64,000 nt of DNA. It comes from Gelatoporia subvermispora B. Its lineage: Eukaryota; Basidiomycota; Agaricomycetes; Polyporales; Gelatoporiaceae. The stretch lies in the NCBI GenBank assembly GCA_000320605.2, contig KB445805.1, forward strand, positions 62,001 through 126,000, given 5' to 3'. The notes below the pieces were generated by a model. The model saw only the letters and a list, made by a program, of their open reading frames with translations, was not told where the DNA came from and ran no database searches. A program made the position numbers and the translations under genes. Of this stretch, positions 1-11,597 are shown one piece after another. The first letter of the stretch is position 1. Every line of letters starts with the position of its first letter.

Positions 1-1470
1 TCCATCCACATCGTTCTAGTTGTGTGCGACAATAGTAAAGCGCAACGGTTATCCTTTCTCGGCGGTGCTGTAGCCTGTTCTCCAGGAGTGCACCTGGAGT
101 GTTCAACCCGCGGTAGCATAGTCGACATGGGTCAGGGTGCACCAGGTGCATTCTGGTGGATTGCTTATCGCCGTGTCATACTAGCTACTCAAGGGACTTT
201 GACCCCTTCGTTGGACTATACCGCCTTCCCATACTCGCCTTCCCATACTCGCCTGGAACATCGAGAGCAGCCCCAGAGACACAGAACTTGACCGTTCGCG
301 GATGACGTAAATTGGGCTGTTCTGACCGTGGCGCTGCGTGGAACAGCACGGCGAGGTGGTGCGGGGTACTGAACGATTACTAGGATCCTGGAGCGCTGCT
401 ATGGCATTGTGGACCCTGGAGCAAGACAACCGGTATCCGCAAGACGATGCCAAGGCGAGGTGCAGCGAGGATACACGTTCATCTAATGAATCGCCCGAGC
501 ATCCTTCGGCTTTCTCGGCAGAAGAGACATGAGTGAGCCTCTCCTTCTGACGTTGTACCCGCTCTGCACTCTTGAATATAATTTTGCTGCTCACGGGGAA
601 CTCGCCTTGACCGACGGTCATTCACCGGCACAAATCATACGCTTTGACTGGGCGGCGAACTGCGCAGTACGGGATGCCGCTCGCGTGCGTTTGAGCCAAC
701 TATACCTACGACAGAGTTCGAGCAAGTCTGCAGACTCGGCGCGTCGATCTAAAGGGTGCTAGGAGTGATAATATTTCGGGAGACTAGATATTGCAGACTA
801 CGCCATCGATAGAGAGCACATGAAGACATTGCATACTGGTAGAATTTGTCTCCTAACGCAGAACGTTGGCTCCATGTACATCATGATGCTTCATGAGCTC
901 TCGAAGTCGTGTCCCTTCTCGAACGGAAGCACTGGACTTTTGCGGGTAGCAATACCTTTGTATCACACTGCACGCGTGCAGCTGGAAAACACAACAATGA
1001 TGAACGCAGTCTTAATGCGCACTCGTCAGAGGGCACCATAAGGCTTCTACAAATAATACAGCTCATTCAGAGCAGAAGAATCCCATGCAGAGCACAAATG
1101 AGGAAGCCAAAAGGACCGACAATCGGAAACCTCGCACGCATTGATAAATATCTTTGCTGTCTCTTAGAATGGCAGAAGTACAAGACACGAACATCATCTA
1201 TCAGAGGGGCGGGTATCAAGACTTCAAGTACAGAATCCTCGAAGTACGAATTTAAAATATCGACTCCGGTCCATTATGGTCCACACATGCGCCAAGTACA
1301 TCAATCATCAAATCAAAACAGAACGAGACGACAGGCAGTCCCAAGTTCCAATCCAAATCCAGAACACTATAAATCATAATTAAGAAGATGCACAACCCAT
1401 TCCATTTGCCAAGTCACACACGCCGTCAACTGACAGCGGGCATAAGACAATGCAAAAGAAACAAGGAGTA
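1..1470. other. No gene recognised
   Basis: I see only short uncorrelated reading frames on both strands and a trivial 14-base duplication near 222-250. No family motif or convincing splice structure was found. Confidence 0.5.
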
Positions 1471-1477
1471 GATCCCC

Positions 1478-1664
1478 CGACGACACAAGCCAGTACTGTA
1501 ACGGCAAGGTCATCGCGCCCCCGGGTTGCAAGCAGAGCCCGAAGGACAAGGGCGGCAAAAATAAGATAACCAATAATGGAGGCGGTGCCTCCATAATAGT
1601 GGTTAAACTATTAAGAACAGATACTACACTTGATCTAAGCCAAAAGGCCAGAGTGGTAAGGAAT
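1478..1664 (-). ncRNA. U2: U2 spliceosomal snRNA
   Basis: U2 snRNA pairs with the intron branch point in the spliceosome. Read on the minus strand, the 5' region carries the nearly invariant GGCCTTTTGGCTTAGATC block followed by the branch-pairing GTAGTA (about 1622-1628). Stem-loop IIa follows, then an Sm-binding site ATTTTTG (1556-1562), then 3' stem-loops ending in a GTTACAGTACT loop that resembles the U2B''-binding loop IV. The 5' end is placed near 1657-1664 from its spacing to GGCC, from similarity to the S. pombe start, and from a TATA box about 30 bases upstream. The 3' end is approximate. An open reading frame on this strand is a by-product of the RNA gene. Confidence 0.93.
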
Positions 1665-1684
1665 CACCAAGGCCGGGGGCAGCC

Positions 1685-1691
1685 TTATATA
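1685..1691 (-). promoter_or_regulatory. TATA box of the U2 gene
   Basis: TATATAA on the minus strand lies about 27-31 bases upstream of the inferred U2 5' end, the spacing expected for a TATA-driven snRNA promoter. Placement is inferred from spacing. Confidence 0.6.
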
Positions 1692-1974
1692 TGGCGGGCG
1701 GGGTGCGCACGGACCAGCTGCGCGCTTGGGATGACGCGTGGGAGGAGTGGGCGCTGCCGGTAGAAGCCGATGGCGTCTGATCCTAATAGGTGTAAACAAC
1801 CGCTTTCCGCCCTTGCCACGTGATTGACACGCAGGGACTCGCGACTACGAGGCGTGCGCTGACGACTGTATCTGTGTCCTAGGACCCCACTCTGCTGCAC
1901 TGGCGCTCTGAGCGGCGCGGACTTGTATCATTACCTGGACTCTGCGAAACGCGCTCTTTCGCGCAACCTGCAAA

Positions 1975-2781
1975 ATGTCTCTGATAGCGACGATCTTCGT
2001 GCTGGTCTTCATGACCGAACTCATCTCGTGGATAGGAAAGTCCGTCCTGCTTGAGCTTGTCAGTGCCTTTATCGAGACCGCGTGCGATGTATACATGTAC
2101 TGATTTAATTCCATCGGGTGACCGCTAGGTGTACTCTGTATACCTGCGTCTATTCTACTCCGCAAAGATGGCAGAGCAGCGGAAACTCAAGTCCGAAGTC
2201 CTGGTGAACAAGAAGGAGCTCCTACAAACGAGTGCGCAGGACCAGTTCGCAAAGTGGGCCAAGCTGCGGCGGACGGTGGACAAGGGGCTCGCGGACCTCG
2301 AGAAGCTCAGTATGTCTCGTCAAGCTGCGTCCCTGCTGTGCCGCTCTCCTGACGCTGGATACCCGCATGCAGACGGCGAGCTCTCTGCGATGCGCAGCGG
2401 GTTCTCACTCAAGTTCAATTCGGCGGTGTGGTTCCTCACCGCGGGACTGCAGTTCTTCGTCGGGTGGTGGTACCGCAAGGCGGCGGTGTTCTACCTCCCG
2501 CCAGGGTGGTTCGGGCCGCTGGGGTGGATGCTCGCGCTGCCGTTCGCACCGGCGGGGTCGGTGAGCTGTGGGGTGTGGCAGATGGCGTGCAGACGCGCCA
2601 TCAAGGTGGGCGAGCGCGTCGTGAAGGAGCTCGCCGCGGGTTCCGCGAGTGCAGGTGCGTCGTTCTCGACCCGGCGATCTGCGCCGCGAAGTCGACCGCG
2701 AAGCTCACGTTTGTCCCCGCGTGTGCAGGAGAGCCAGGAGCGGTTCCGTCGGAACAGGAGGACGACAAGAAGAGGCGGTAG
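1975..2781 (+). CDS. GET1: GET1, tail-anchored protein insertion receptor
   Basis: GET1 (WRB/CHD5 family) forms with GET2 the ER-membrane receptor that takes tail-anchored proteins from the ATPase GET3. Four exons: 1975-2058, 2129-2309, 2373-2654, 2729-2781, giving 199 residues in consistent phase. The N-terminus ([19 protein letters not shown]) is the first membrane helix. Exon 2 encodes the conserved cytosolic coiled coil with the AEQRKLK and [14 protein letters not shown] motifs. Exon 3 holds the two C-terminal membrane segments around [19 protein letters not shown]. The protein ends in a charged tail (DDKKRR). Length and layout are normal for the family. The first intron starts with GTCAGT, slightly weak, but it is the only choice that keeps phase and a reasonable intron length. 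Confidence 0.93.
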
Positions 2782-3493
2782 GCGTGGTTCGGATGTATTT
2801 TTGTCCGCCGCTATTGGCAGCATATCTTATCGAGGCGAGGTGTATCGCTATGCGTCTTCCGCGCCCGCTGTCCCGTGTGAGCGTCGTCGTCCCGGGTGTG
2901 CCGTCAGCTGTTGGCAAGTCCTGGGAGAAGCCCTGTGCATGCAAGCGCAAAGGCCGAAAGCACCGAACCCGGCTCCGAGGTGCGTCGCGCGCTCCGTCTG
3001 CGTGGCTGACGCTCGACTCCGTTCCGCGCCCTGGCCTTGCTCTGGCCACCCTCCGCCTCTGGCCATCCTCCGCCTCTGGCCGTCCTCCACGTTGCAATCG
3101 ACGGCCGAGACGACACGTGCATCGCGTCCATCGTGCGCGTCGGTCTGGGATCGGGCGAGAGCCGGGCGCGGCACGGAGCCCCGCCGGGACCTGCCCAGTC
3201 TCTGCCCGCGGCCGGACCTCCCTCAGCGCACGGCCGGCGGGCAGCCCGGAGCAACGGAGCGGAGGACGGAGCCCCGGCCGGCGCGCGGAGGCGGGAAGCC
3301 CCTGCGCAAGCCACGTGAAAACCTTGTCGGGCCAAGATGACGTGCGCCTACCTAAACAGGAAAACGGTAATGCGGGGAGCCGCCAAGCGCAAGTCGCACT
3401 TATAACTGCAGACACGGAAATGCATCCTCACACCTCTCCTCTCCTTCCCATCGTCTATCACACCAGCTCACCGCAACTGACTTCGTCGCCAGC
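2782..3493. other. GET1 3' flank and malate synthase promoter region
   Basis: Contains an 18-base imperfect direct repeat (CTCCGCCTCTGGCCAT type, about 3048-3090) and GC-rich sequence that opens long frames on several strands. A TATA-like CTTATAACTG at about 3400 lies roughly 90 bases before the malate synthase ATG. No gene is supported here. Confidence 0.5.
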
Positions 3494-5380
3494 ATGGTCG
3501 CCGGCGTACAGATCCACTCCAAGGAGGCCCAGCAGGCCCAGGCAGAGATCCTCACCGAGGACGCCCTCAAGTTCCTCGCCGCGCTGCACAGGACGTTCGA
3601 GTCGACGCGCCAGAGCCTCCTCGTCGCCCGCGAGGCTGCCCAGCTTCGCCTCGACTCGGGTGTGCCTCTCGACTTTCCCCCCGAGACCGCCCACATTCGC
3701 GCAGACCCGTCTTGGCAGTGCGCGCCCCCTGGACCCGGGTTGGAGGACAGGAGAGTCGAGATCACCGGCCCGACCGACAGGAAGATGGTCGTGAACGCGC
3801 TCAACAGTGGGACTAAGACGTTCATGGCGGATTTCGAAGGTACGCCGGATATATGCGCCTTAATAACCGTGGCTGACCCCTATGATTTGACAGATGCGAA
3901 CTCGCCGACCTTCGCGAACATGCTCAATGGTCAGGTGAACCTCCGCGACGCCATTCGCCGGCAGATCGATTTCGAGTCTGGTGGAAAGTCGTACAAGCTC
4001 AAGGAGAAGCCCGCTGTGCTCATCGCCAGGTGTGTCAGATCCTAGTTCTGTCTCGAGCACGGCTGATGTCTCGACCTCCAGGACCCGTGGTTGGCACCTG
4101 GACGAGCCTCGCATTACAGTCGACAATGCGCCCATGTCGGCGTCTCTATTTGACTTTGCCCTCTACTTCTACCACAACGCTTGGGAGCTCGTGAAGCGCG
4201 GATCCGGGCCGTACTACTACCTCCCGAAGATGGAGCACTACCTCGAAGCGCGTCTGTGGAACGACGTCTTCAACTTCTCGCAATCGTACATCGGCATGCC
4301 GTTCGGCACCATCAGGGGGACTGTCCTGATCGAGACGCTGCCGGCTGCATTCCAAATGGAGGAGATCTTGTTTGAGCTCCGGACACATTCCTCCGGCCTG
4401 AACTGTGGTCGGTGAGTATCCGTCATTTTCTGGCGTAATGTATTTGCGCTGACCCTGAGTGACTAGCTGGGACTACATCTTCAGCTTCATCAAGCGACGC
4501 AGAGCAGACAAGAGCGCGATCCTTCCTGACCGCAAGGATGTTACCATGGAGTCGCCATTCATGGACGCGTACGTCCGACTCCTCATCCAGACCTGCCACA
4601 AGTGAGTATATGCGCTATGACTACAAGTAATCATATGCCAAACATGCGTCTAGACGCCGTGTTGCGGCGATGGGCGGCATGTCGGCGCAGATCCCTGTCA
4701 AGAACGACGTCCAAGCCAATGAGGCTGCCATGAACAAGGTTCGCGTGGATAAGCTTCGCGAAGTCAAGGCCGGACATGACGGCACATGGATCGCGCACCC
4801 TGCCATCAACCAGATCGCCATGGATATTTTCAACGAATATATGCTCGGCCCCCACCAGGTTTGTTCCGGATACCATACGAGCACGTCGTTCGGTCGCTCA
4901 CCTGATGCATAGTACCACATCCGTCGCGAAGACGTGCGTGTCGCCGCAGCCGACCTCGTCAACAGCAAGGTCACGGGGCAGATCACCTCCTCGGGCGTGC
5001 AATCGGGCGTGGAGGCCGCGCTCGCGTACAGCGGCGCGTGGCTCGGCGGGAACGGGTGCATCCCGCTGAACCACCTCATGGAGGACGCCGCGACGGCGGA
5101 GATCTCGCGCGTGCAGCTGTGGCAGTGGGTGCGCTACGGCGCGCGGCTGGCCGACACGGGCGAGACGATCACCCCGGAGTACGTCGACCGCGTCGTCGAC
5201 GCGGCGGGGCCGAAGCTCGTCGGCGGGCCGATTTCGGAGAAGAATATGGAGATCGTCAGTAAGTATTTGAAGGCGCAGGTCAGGAAGGAGTGGCCGGGCG
5301 AGTTCCTGACGAGCGACTTGATGGGCCATCTGGCGGTCGCGGATGGGTGCCCTGCGCAGTGGCAGCGGAGCGTGCTGTGA
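3494..5380 (+). CDS. MLS1: Malate synthase (glyoxylate cycle)
   Basis: Condenses glyoxylate with acetyl-CoA to malate, allowing growth on C2 compounds and fatty acids. Six exons: 3494-3839, 3894-4029, 4082-4411, 4467-4601, 4654-4858, 4913-5380; 539 residues, the normal fungal length. The family signature around [16 protein letters not shown] is assembled across the exon 3/4 junction. DFEDANSPTF spans exon 1/2, and [13 protein letters not shown] and [19 protein letters not shown] are also present. The start is the first ATG, with the N-terminus ([14 protein letters not shown]) as in homologues. The C-terminus is SVL, a weak relative of the peroxisomal SKL signal, so peroxisomal import is likely but not certain. 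Confidence 0.97.
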
Positions 5381-5772
5381 ACGTGGGGCTTGCGAGCCTG
5401 TGTCGCGTGTGAGATGTTTGTTTTTATACATTAGGGTTCTTGTATAAGTAGCTGTATTACATGTTTACCCTACGCAGATGGAACATCGCATTCATTTTCG
5501 CAGTGAGACAGTCCCGATGGAAACCTCGGCTATCCATGCTGGTGTCCGTGCTGGTCACGTCGTGCGGAGAATAGTAAGCTTCAATCGGTCCGGCGGGACA
5601 GGCCAAAATGAAATTCAACAGTGTGTTTTGCGTGCTTCGAGTTGGGAAGGTGAGAGATATGTTGATTGCTATGATACATGCGAATGAACATCCGTGTGAG
5701 TAACATTCCTTCCGAGTGCCGACGAGCGATCTTGGCGCCGAGCCCTATTCCCTCTGTTCTTGTGCGTGCTCC

Positions 5773-6965
5773 CTATACTGGGTTCGTATCGCTCTCTCTC
5801 GGTCTCTTCTCGCCGTTCACACCCGGGTCTGCACCGCTTGCGGCCTCCGGTGCACCGCCTGCAGTGCTGGTCGAGCCAGAGGTTTGCGGAGCTATGACGT
5901 TGCTGATAGGGTCCGGCGGGGATGCGCGGCAGTCGGTCGTATCTTGGCCGGGGTTCAGTCGCCAGTAGCGGTAGCTGCAGGAGGTTCGATCAGTTCATGT
6001 ATGCACGCAGCGCACGCGGGTATACGCACTGTTTTAGGACGGTGTACACCGCGGCGCCGAGGAATGAGCCAAGACAAGGGCCGACCCACCACTGTGGAAG
6101 GTGTTAGACGAATAGGGAAGGATAGGCTTCGCGGGAAGTCGGACGAACCACCCAGTGCGTGCCGTCTGGGAAGCCTGTGACGACTGCTGGGCCGAATGCA
6201 CGCGCGGTGTTGAGCGCCGCGCCTGTATAGTATAGCGAGAATCTGTACATCGGAGATTTGTGAGTCCCGCTGCACAAACAAAGTAGTAGCCGGACTTACA
6301 GAGAGCACGCGAATAGTGTGAGGCCGATCCCAACCTATGTGAACGAGCTATGAGACTGGCATGTCTGAAAATAGTGAGTTGACATACAGGTGCGAACGGC
6401 GTCGTGAAGTGTTTCTCCGCGGCCAGCATGAGGACGGCCAGGACAAGAATTGAGGTCATGAACATCTCAATGAACACTCCCTGCGCCGAGTTGATGCCTG
6501 GCGCGAGGGCGACACTGCACACGGGCAGTCAGCATCAGAATGAGCACCAAATTTTACAGATGCGCACTTGTAATTGAGCGGACCTGGCGTGAGCGCGAGC
6601 ACCAGTGCCGCCGCCGCAATGGCCCCCGCGAGCTGCGCGATGCAATAAAGCACGAACCGCACAGGGCCAATGACGCCCGTGAGGAGGAGCGCAAGGCTGA
6701 TGTTCGGGTTGAAGAGCGCCCCGCTCACGCGGAAGAAGAGCCACGCCGAGATGAGCAGCCCGAAGCCCATAGAGAGCGACTTGTAGAGGATGCTCTCGAT
6801 CCCGCTCGGAGAGGCATCACCCCCGCTTTGGACCTCGCCCTGAGTGGCCTGGAGCCCGCCGAACGCAAGGAGCAGAAAGACCGTCGTCCCGGTGAATTCG
6901 ACAGAGGCAGCCCAGAGGTCTTCCGCGAAAGTTGAGAAAAGCGGGTGAGATCGTAGAGTGTCCAT
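5773..6965 (-). CDS. Orthodox-type aquaporin (MIP family)
   Basis: Integral membrane channel of the major intrinsic protein family, expected to pass water and perhaps small solutes. Six exons on the minus strand: 6965-6568, 6514-6388, 6334-6300, 6242-6149, 6091-6030, 5974-5773; 305 residues. It shows six hydrophobic segments, a first pore loop NPNISLALLLTGVIGPVR and a second pore loop GAALNTARAFGPAVVTG. Both NPA boxes are therefore altered, to NPN and NTA; I believe such variants occur in basidiomycete aquaporins. The tail after the last helix (KHYRYWRLNPGQD and an acidic, Ser/Pro-rich stretch) is cytosolic. Exon 3 is only 35 bases. Selectivity (water or other small solute) cannot be told from the sequence. 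Confidence 0.93.
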
Positions 6966-7700
6966 CGAGGCTTGTGTGCGTTTTTCGAGCCAGGTGAGGA
7001 GAGCTCGGGTATCTGTTGCCGGAGGTGAGAGCGGCGTGTCATATTAACTAGGTCCCCGAGGTGATACAAGAGCGCAGAGGTGATGCATGCAGTGGGCACT
7101 GCGACTTGGGACGGGATGGGGCTTCGGTCGCACGGACGCCACCCAGGACGCCTCCAAGCACCTATCGTCATTAATTATGACGGGCCCACACATGACATCA
7201 GCCATAGTAAGCTGCTCCGAGGAACAAACAGGAGTCCATGACAGTACGTAGCAACGCGAGAAACCAGACAGATTGACCGAGACCGACGAAAGTCTAGATG
7301 GATCTCGTCGATATATTCAGTACTGGACGGTATGGGCGAAGCGGCCAGCCCAATAGGCAAGTGCTCGGGCGCCTATTTGATTCAGGAAGCGCCCGAAACC
7401 TCTCTAAAGTTGTGATGAGCAGGACGTCGCAGAAAGGCGAACGGGGTGCCGGAAGGGAAAGGCTCGGAATGTGCCTGCAGTCACGAAAATAATGGACACT
7501 CTTTTGTAACAGGTACCGGAGTCGAGGGTCAGGTGCCAAGCAAGATTGCGCTCGCTGCTATCGGGCTGAAGGCGGACATGGCGAGGAAACCGGGTCGGGG
7601 GACCCGCTACTGGCGTTGGTTCGTCGAAGAGTACAACTGGAGGTCGCTATCGATGTAAGCTACGAGTGCTCAAATCGGGAAGCTTAGGTAACGTGGCCAT
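6966..7700. other. No gene recognised
   Basis: Divergent promoter space between the aquaporin and the I9 inhibitor gene. A frame ending near 7658 (EEYNWRSLSM) has no recognisable homology. It may include an unidentified 5' exon of the inhibitor. Confidence 0.35.
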
Positions 7701-7727
7701 TACATCTTTCGGAATGCACGAAAGGAG

Positions 7728-8067
7728 GTGCGGAACCTTTGTTTTGTCGACTTCGCCAAGGCTCCTGGCGACAAGAAATCGTCCCGTTGCATCGTCACGC
7801 TAAAGGAGGGCGCACACATGCCGGCGCACCTCGCCTGGCTACGCCAGCGCCTCAGTGGAAACAGCTCGGTCATGTACGACTACTCGGGATTGCTCAACGC
7901 ATACGCTGGGACATTCGACGAGGCGACGCTAAAGCATATCCGCAGCTCTCCAGATGTAGAGAGGATATCTGAGGTGCGCGCCTAGAGTGTACTGGCGTTG
8001 TGCTCGTGTATATTGACTTACTATGGCGCATTAGGATTCGATCTTGACTTTTGGGGACCAGCAGTAA
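7728..8067 (+). CDS. I9-type protease inhibitor (5' end unresolved)
   Basis: Resembles the free-standing inhibitor I9 proteins of mushrooms (Pleurotus proteinase A inhibitor type), which have the fold of subtilisin propeptides and inhibit serine proteases. The recognisable part begins at about 7770 with SSRCIVTLKEGA, then YDYSGLLNAYAGTFDEATLKHI, then VERISEDSILTF. An intron (7974-8034) joins GAG to GAT and leads to the stop at 8065-8067. No in-frame ATG was found upstream, and an ATG at 7714 is in the wrong frame. Either a short 5' exon is missed or the gene has lost its start. The listed start is only the beginning of the open frame. It lacks a protease domain, so it is not a subtilisin. Confidence 0.7.
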
Positions 8068-8564
8068 CGCTCTGAAGAGCCAAGTAGTTCTAGCGGGGCG
8101 AACCAGAATATTATGAGTCAATGAACGTCGAATTTGCCATATTCCTGTCGAGAGCACCAATGAGGCCACTACAACTACATGCCCCTATTCCAGAGTCTAG
8201 AGAACCACTTGATTGTAAATCCACTCCTTGAGATTTGCGTCCTCCGGGCTGGCACTTCCACATAGAGGCAGTGTGATCAAGAATCCATATCTTGATAAGG
8301 TACTCATAAGAGATAAGAGACACCTGGAGCGTATGAACAATATTTGTTGTAACGTTCTTAGGCTTGGCGCGCACGTCTGCAGACTCATCCACCGACTTTC
8401 TCGAGCAAGGACAAACTACACCTTACTACCAGATTGCATGAGTGCTGGATGTGGATCTCAACGGTCACGCAGATATGTTTCTAAGATAATTGTATTTGTA
8501 TAAGATACATCTGATCTACTGATCGCTCAAGAGATGATTTGGAACATCGACCCGTGACTTGTCT
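8068..8564. other. No gene recognised
   Basis: Convergent intergenic space between the inhibitor and the aspartic protease. No motif was recognised. Confidence 0.5.
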
Positions 8565-9999
8565 CTAGGACAGAGTCGCAAAGCCAACTGCGTTTTGTGC
8601 AAAAGAGAATATATTGTACTGGTTCTTCATGAAGCTATCTCCAAGAAGCCAGACATTGTTTCCGAGACCGAGGTCTTGACCAGCAAGCGCCCCGACACAC
8701 TGACCAGAGCCCGGTTGAGTCTGGCCGAGGTTGAAACTGCAAAGCGGGATCAGTTTATGTGGGTAACGAACCGCGGGGGTGGATCGTACTTAGCGGAACT
8801 GACGACCCAGTTGTTACCGCCCCAATTGAACGAGACAGTCGGCAGCGAGTTGCAGGGGTACGAGTAGTAGCCCGAGCTACTGTCGTAGACGGCGGAACCA
8901 GGGATGCTAGCATAAAATGCCTGCACGGCGCTCGGAGGGCCGTACATTATCGTCGTACCGGAGTCGATGACCGTCTGGAAGCCCGAGTTTGTGACGTTGT
9001 TGCCGACCTGCAGCTGTGCGTTGCCGATCTGCCAAAATTGATTTGAAGTGACAAGGGGGTGGTATTCGATGGATCCGGTGTAGAGCGAGTTGTCGGTCCC
9101 GCCGACGTACAGCTCAGAGCCAGACTGGGCGAGCTTCATCGCGAAGACATTGTTCGCTGCGCTCTTTTGCGAGAAGGCGGTGTTGAAGAAGGGGCTCTGT
9201 CCCAACGCGGACAAACCCGGGAAGGCTAAACCCAGGAGACCGTCGGCGGGATCGGAGGCGAAGCTGTCTGACAAGTGCTTCGCAGGCGAGAAGTACTGGT
9301 TGTTTGCAGTCACGCCAGCAACAGAGACTACTCATTGCGTTTGTCAGCACTGTCTTCAGATGAGACGACAGTGGAAAATAACGGACCTTTATCGGTATAG
9401 ACAGGACCGGAAACGGAGGAGCCATCGCCGTACGCGATGTAGAACGACCCAGACTGCTTCGCAGAGGTAGACGAATGGGAGGCAGAGTACTTGTGCTTCG
9501 ACGAACATGTCTGATTGTGGCACGACGTACTCGGGACCCATAGGTCAGACGAGCCCGTGTCGAAGTCGATCACAAAGTTCTGCGGCGGTGTGCCGATACT
9601 GACAGCTCCCGTCCACTCCAAATCGCCGTCCTGGTCAGTCAACGACTCCTTTTGGCGCTTTTCATGATGCGAAGTGGCATTCATATGCATGATGGGCTTG
9701 ATCTCGGCGCCCTCCGGGAGCGCCTCATGGCCCATGTTTTGCTGAAGGTTGATCAGGTTCTGACGGTGTTTACTGGGGACCCAATGTTAGTGACAACGAG
9801 CACAGAAAGTAAGTAGGGCTTACTTGTGAGTACGTGCTAGATGCCGAAGAGCTTCCGCGTGATTGAAGGTGCCGTCTGGGTTTGTCACTGAGGAGCGCTT
9901 CGTGAAGGGGATGCGGGAACCTATCTCCTGGACGACCGGCGTCGCAGCAGACAGGAGTGCAAGAGAAACAGTGATCGTGAGAGGGGCCTTGGGGAACAT
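8565..9999 (-). CDS. Secreted aspartic protease (pepsin A1 family)
   Basis: An extracellular acid endopeptidase, closest in pattern to polyporopepsin. Four exons: 9999-9824, 9772-9387, 9327-8790, 8736-8565; 423 residues. The N-terminus is a signal peptide (MFPKAPLTITVSLALLSAA). A propeptide follows, with a possible Kex2 site KR at 97-98. The catalytic aspartates lie in DFDTGSSDLW (Asp130) and VIDSGTT (Asp309); DSG at the second site is a common pepsin variant. The flap is seen as YGDGSSVSG, and the C-terminal block is NVWLLGDSFMKNQYNIFSF. Intron 2 uses GTCCGT as donor; phase and homology across the junction support it. It lies about 500 bases from the I9 inhibitor, which targets a different protease class, so no functional link is implied. 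Confidence 0.95.
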
Positions 10000-10913
10000 T
10001 CTGAATAGCAGTATTGGAAAAAATGAGCAAGCGAGATAACGCAGTTATCAGGTTCAATGGCTCCCCAGAGGTGAAAGTACGTGGTATTTATGCATTTTCG
10101 ACTCATTTCTCTGGCTTTCAGATATGCCTGCCCGACACACGGAATGGCCTTCGGAATAACCTTCTTTGGTATCTTTCAATGGATAGACACGGCGGAAGGA
10201 CCGGAAGAGCAGATCCGGGGGCCGGGCAGGACTGGAATGCAGAAGCAGCCACTGGAAGGGTTCGCAGGACAGCATATTCTTGAGAAGACCAAAGGTATTG
10301 TCCAGATATTTTGAGCACAACTGAGCATCGCCCGAAGACCGTGAAGCCCTCCGTAGCCGCTAATTCAAGAATTGGAACAGGCCCACTGAACAAAAGTCTG
10401 ATTCATGCGCCCGTTGAACGAGTGATTATTTGGCTCCAGAGAACATGGACCATGGCCGCCATGTTCGGCTTGATAAATATGGCCTCCGAGGGAACATGGC
10501 AAATATCCAGGGATTATGAGGGGAAAGGACCTCAAGCTAACAGCCTCCCAGGAGTCTCGGCGGGTCGGGCGTCGCGATATGGGTGATCACGTGTAGGACA
10601 AATATTTGTTCCCTGTGGCTGAGATCCTGGGTTTGTCGTGACGCTATATGTGCATAGGAAGTTGCATGCTGGTGTGAGAGGATACTGCCCACTAGCGTTA
10701 ATCCTCAAAGTGTTCAAAGGCCAGTCAGACGAGGAACATTGCCAACTTCAGGGTGACCGCAAATGTGTCCCATCCTGGCGCGGTAACCTCATCTGGAAGT
10801 GCTTACGCGCTCCCTTCTCACGGTTTGTGAACGGCACTGGGCGCTAATTCGCCGCGGCGCTGACGTCGCTGGCTGAGTCTCGCCGCTTGCGCTTTGCCAG
10901 TCTCGGAAGAAAT
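10000..10913. other. No gene recognised
   Basis: Divergent promoter region between the protease and the FKBP gene. Short frames only. Confidence 0.5.
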
Positions 10914-11597
10914 ATGAAACTGCTCTTCCTCCTGACCATCTTCCTCCTCTCCGTCGTCTCGTTCGCAATGAACCCACCGACCAAGCTTGAGATTGAGACG
11001 ACGTACAAGCCGAGCGACTGCTCCCTGAAGGCGCAGACCGGGGACCAGATCAAGGTGCACTACGTGAGTCGCGTCTCCTATTGACAGTACATCTGTCGGC
11101 ATCGTTGGGGGATCGGCTCACCATTTGTTCGTTCACAGACCGGAAAGCTGTTCTCAAATGGCAACAAGTTCGACTCCAGGTGAGCCGTATCGTTAGTGCT
11201 CCGAGGACATTATGGTATGACTCAACGCTTGCCTCGCGACCCCTAGTCTTGATCGCGGCCAGCCGCTGCCCCTGACGTGTAAGTCACATACAGCATGCGA
11301 CATGCACTGCACATCTATCATTGACACGTATACATCTCTATGTAGTGGGCGTTGGCCAAGTTATCAAGGGTTGGGACCAGGGCCTTCAGGGCATGTGCGT
11401 CGGCGAGAAGCGCACCTTGACCATCCCTGCCGATTTGGCGTATGGTAAGTGTTCCGTAACTCAGAATGTCTGTCCCTTGTTCAATCTGGTGACCAGGCTC
11501 CCGCGGGTTCGGCACTGTGATCCCACCCAACTCCGCCCTTGTCTTCGACTGCGAGCTGACAGCCCTCGACCCGAAGGGCCCGCGTCAGGAGCTGTAG
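10914..11597 (+). CDS. FPR2: ER-type FKBP peptidyl-prolyl isomerase
   Basis: Catalyses cis-trans isomerisation of prolyl bonds in secretory proteins; the FKBP2/Fpr2 type acts in the ER lumen. Five exons: 10914-11063, 11139-11179, 11247-11278, 11346-11444, 11497-11597; 140 residues. It begins with a clear signal peptide ([18 protein letters not shown]). One FKBP domain follows: [12 protein letters not shown], then [46 protein letters not shown] and [17 protein letters not shown]. All these are typical active-site strands. The C-terminus PRQEL resembles an ER-retention tetrapeptide of the xxEL type. Exon 3 is only 32 bases. Confidence 0.95.

Noticed and set aside
2428..3800. Several long overlapping frames on both strands around GET1 and the malate synthase 5' end
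   Set aside because: They arise from GC-rich codon bias and overlap well-supported exons in another frame. No motifs were found.
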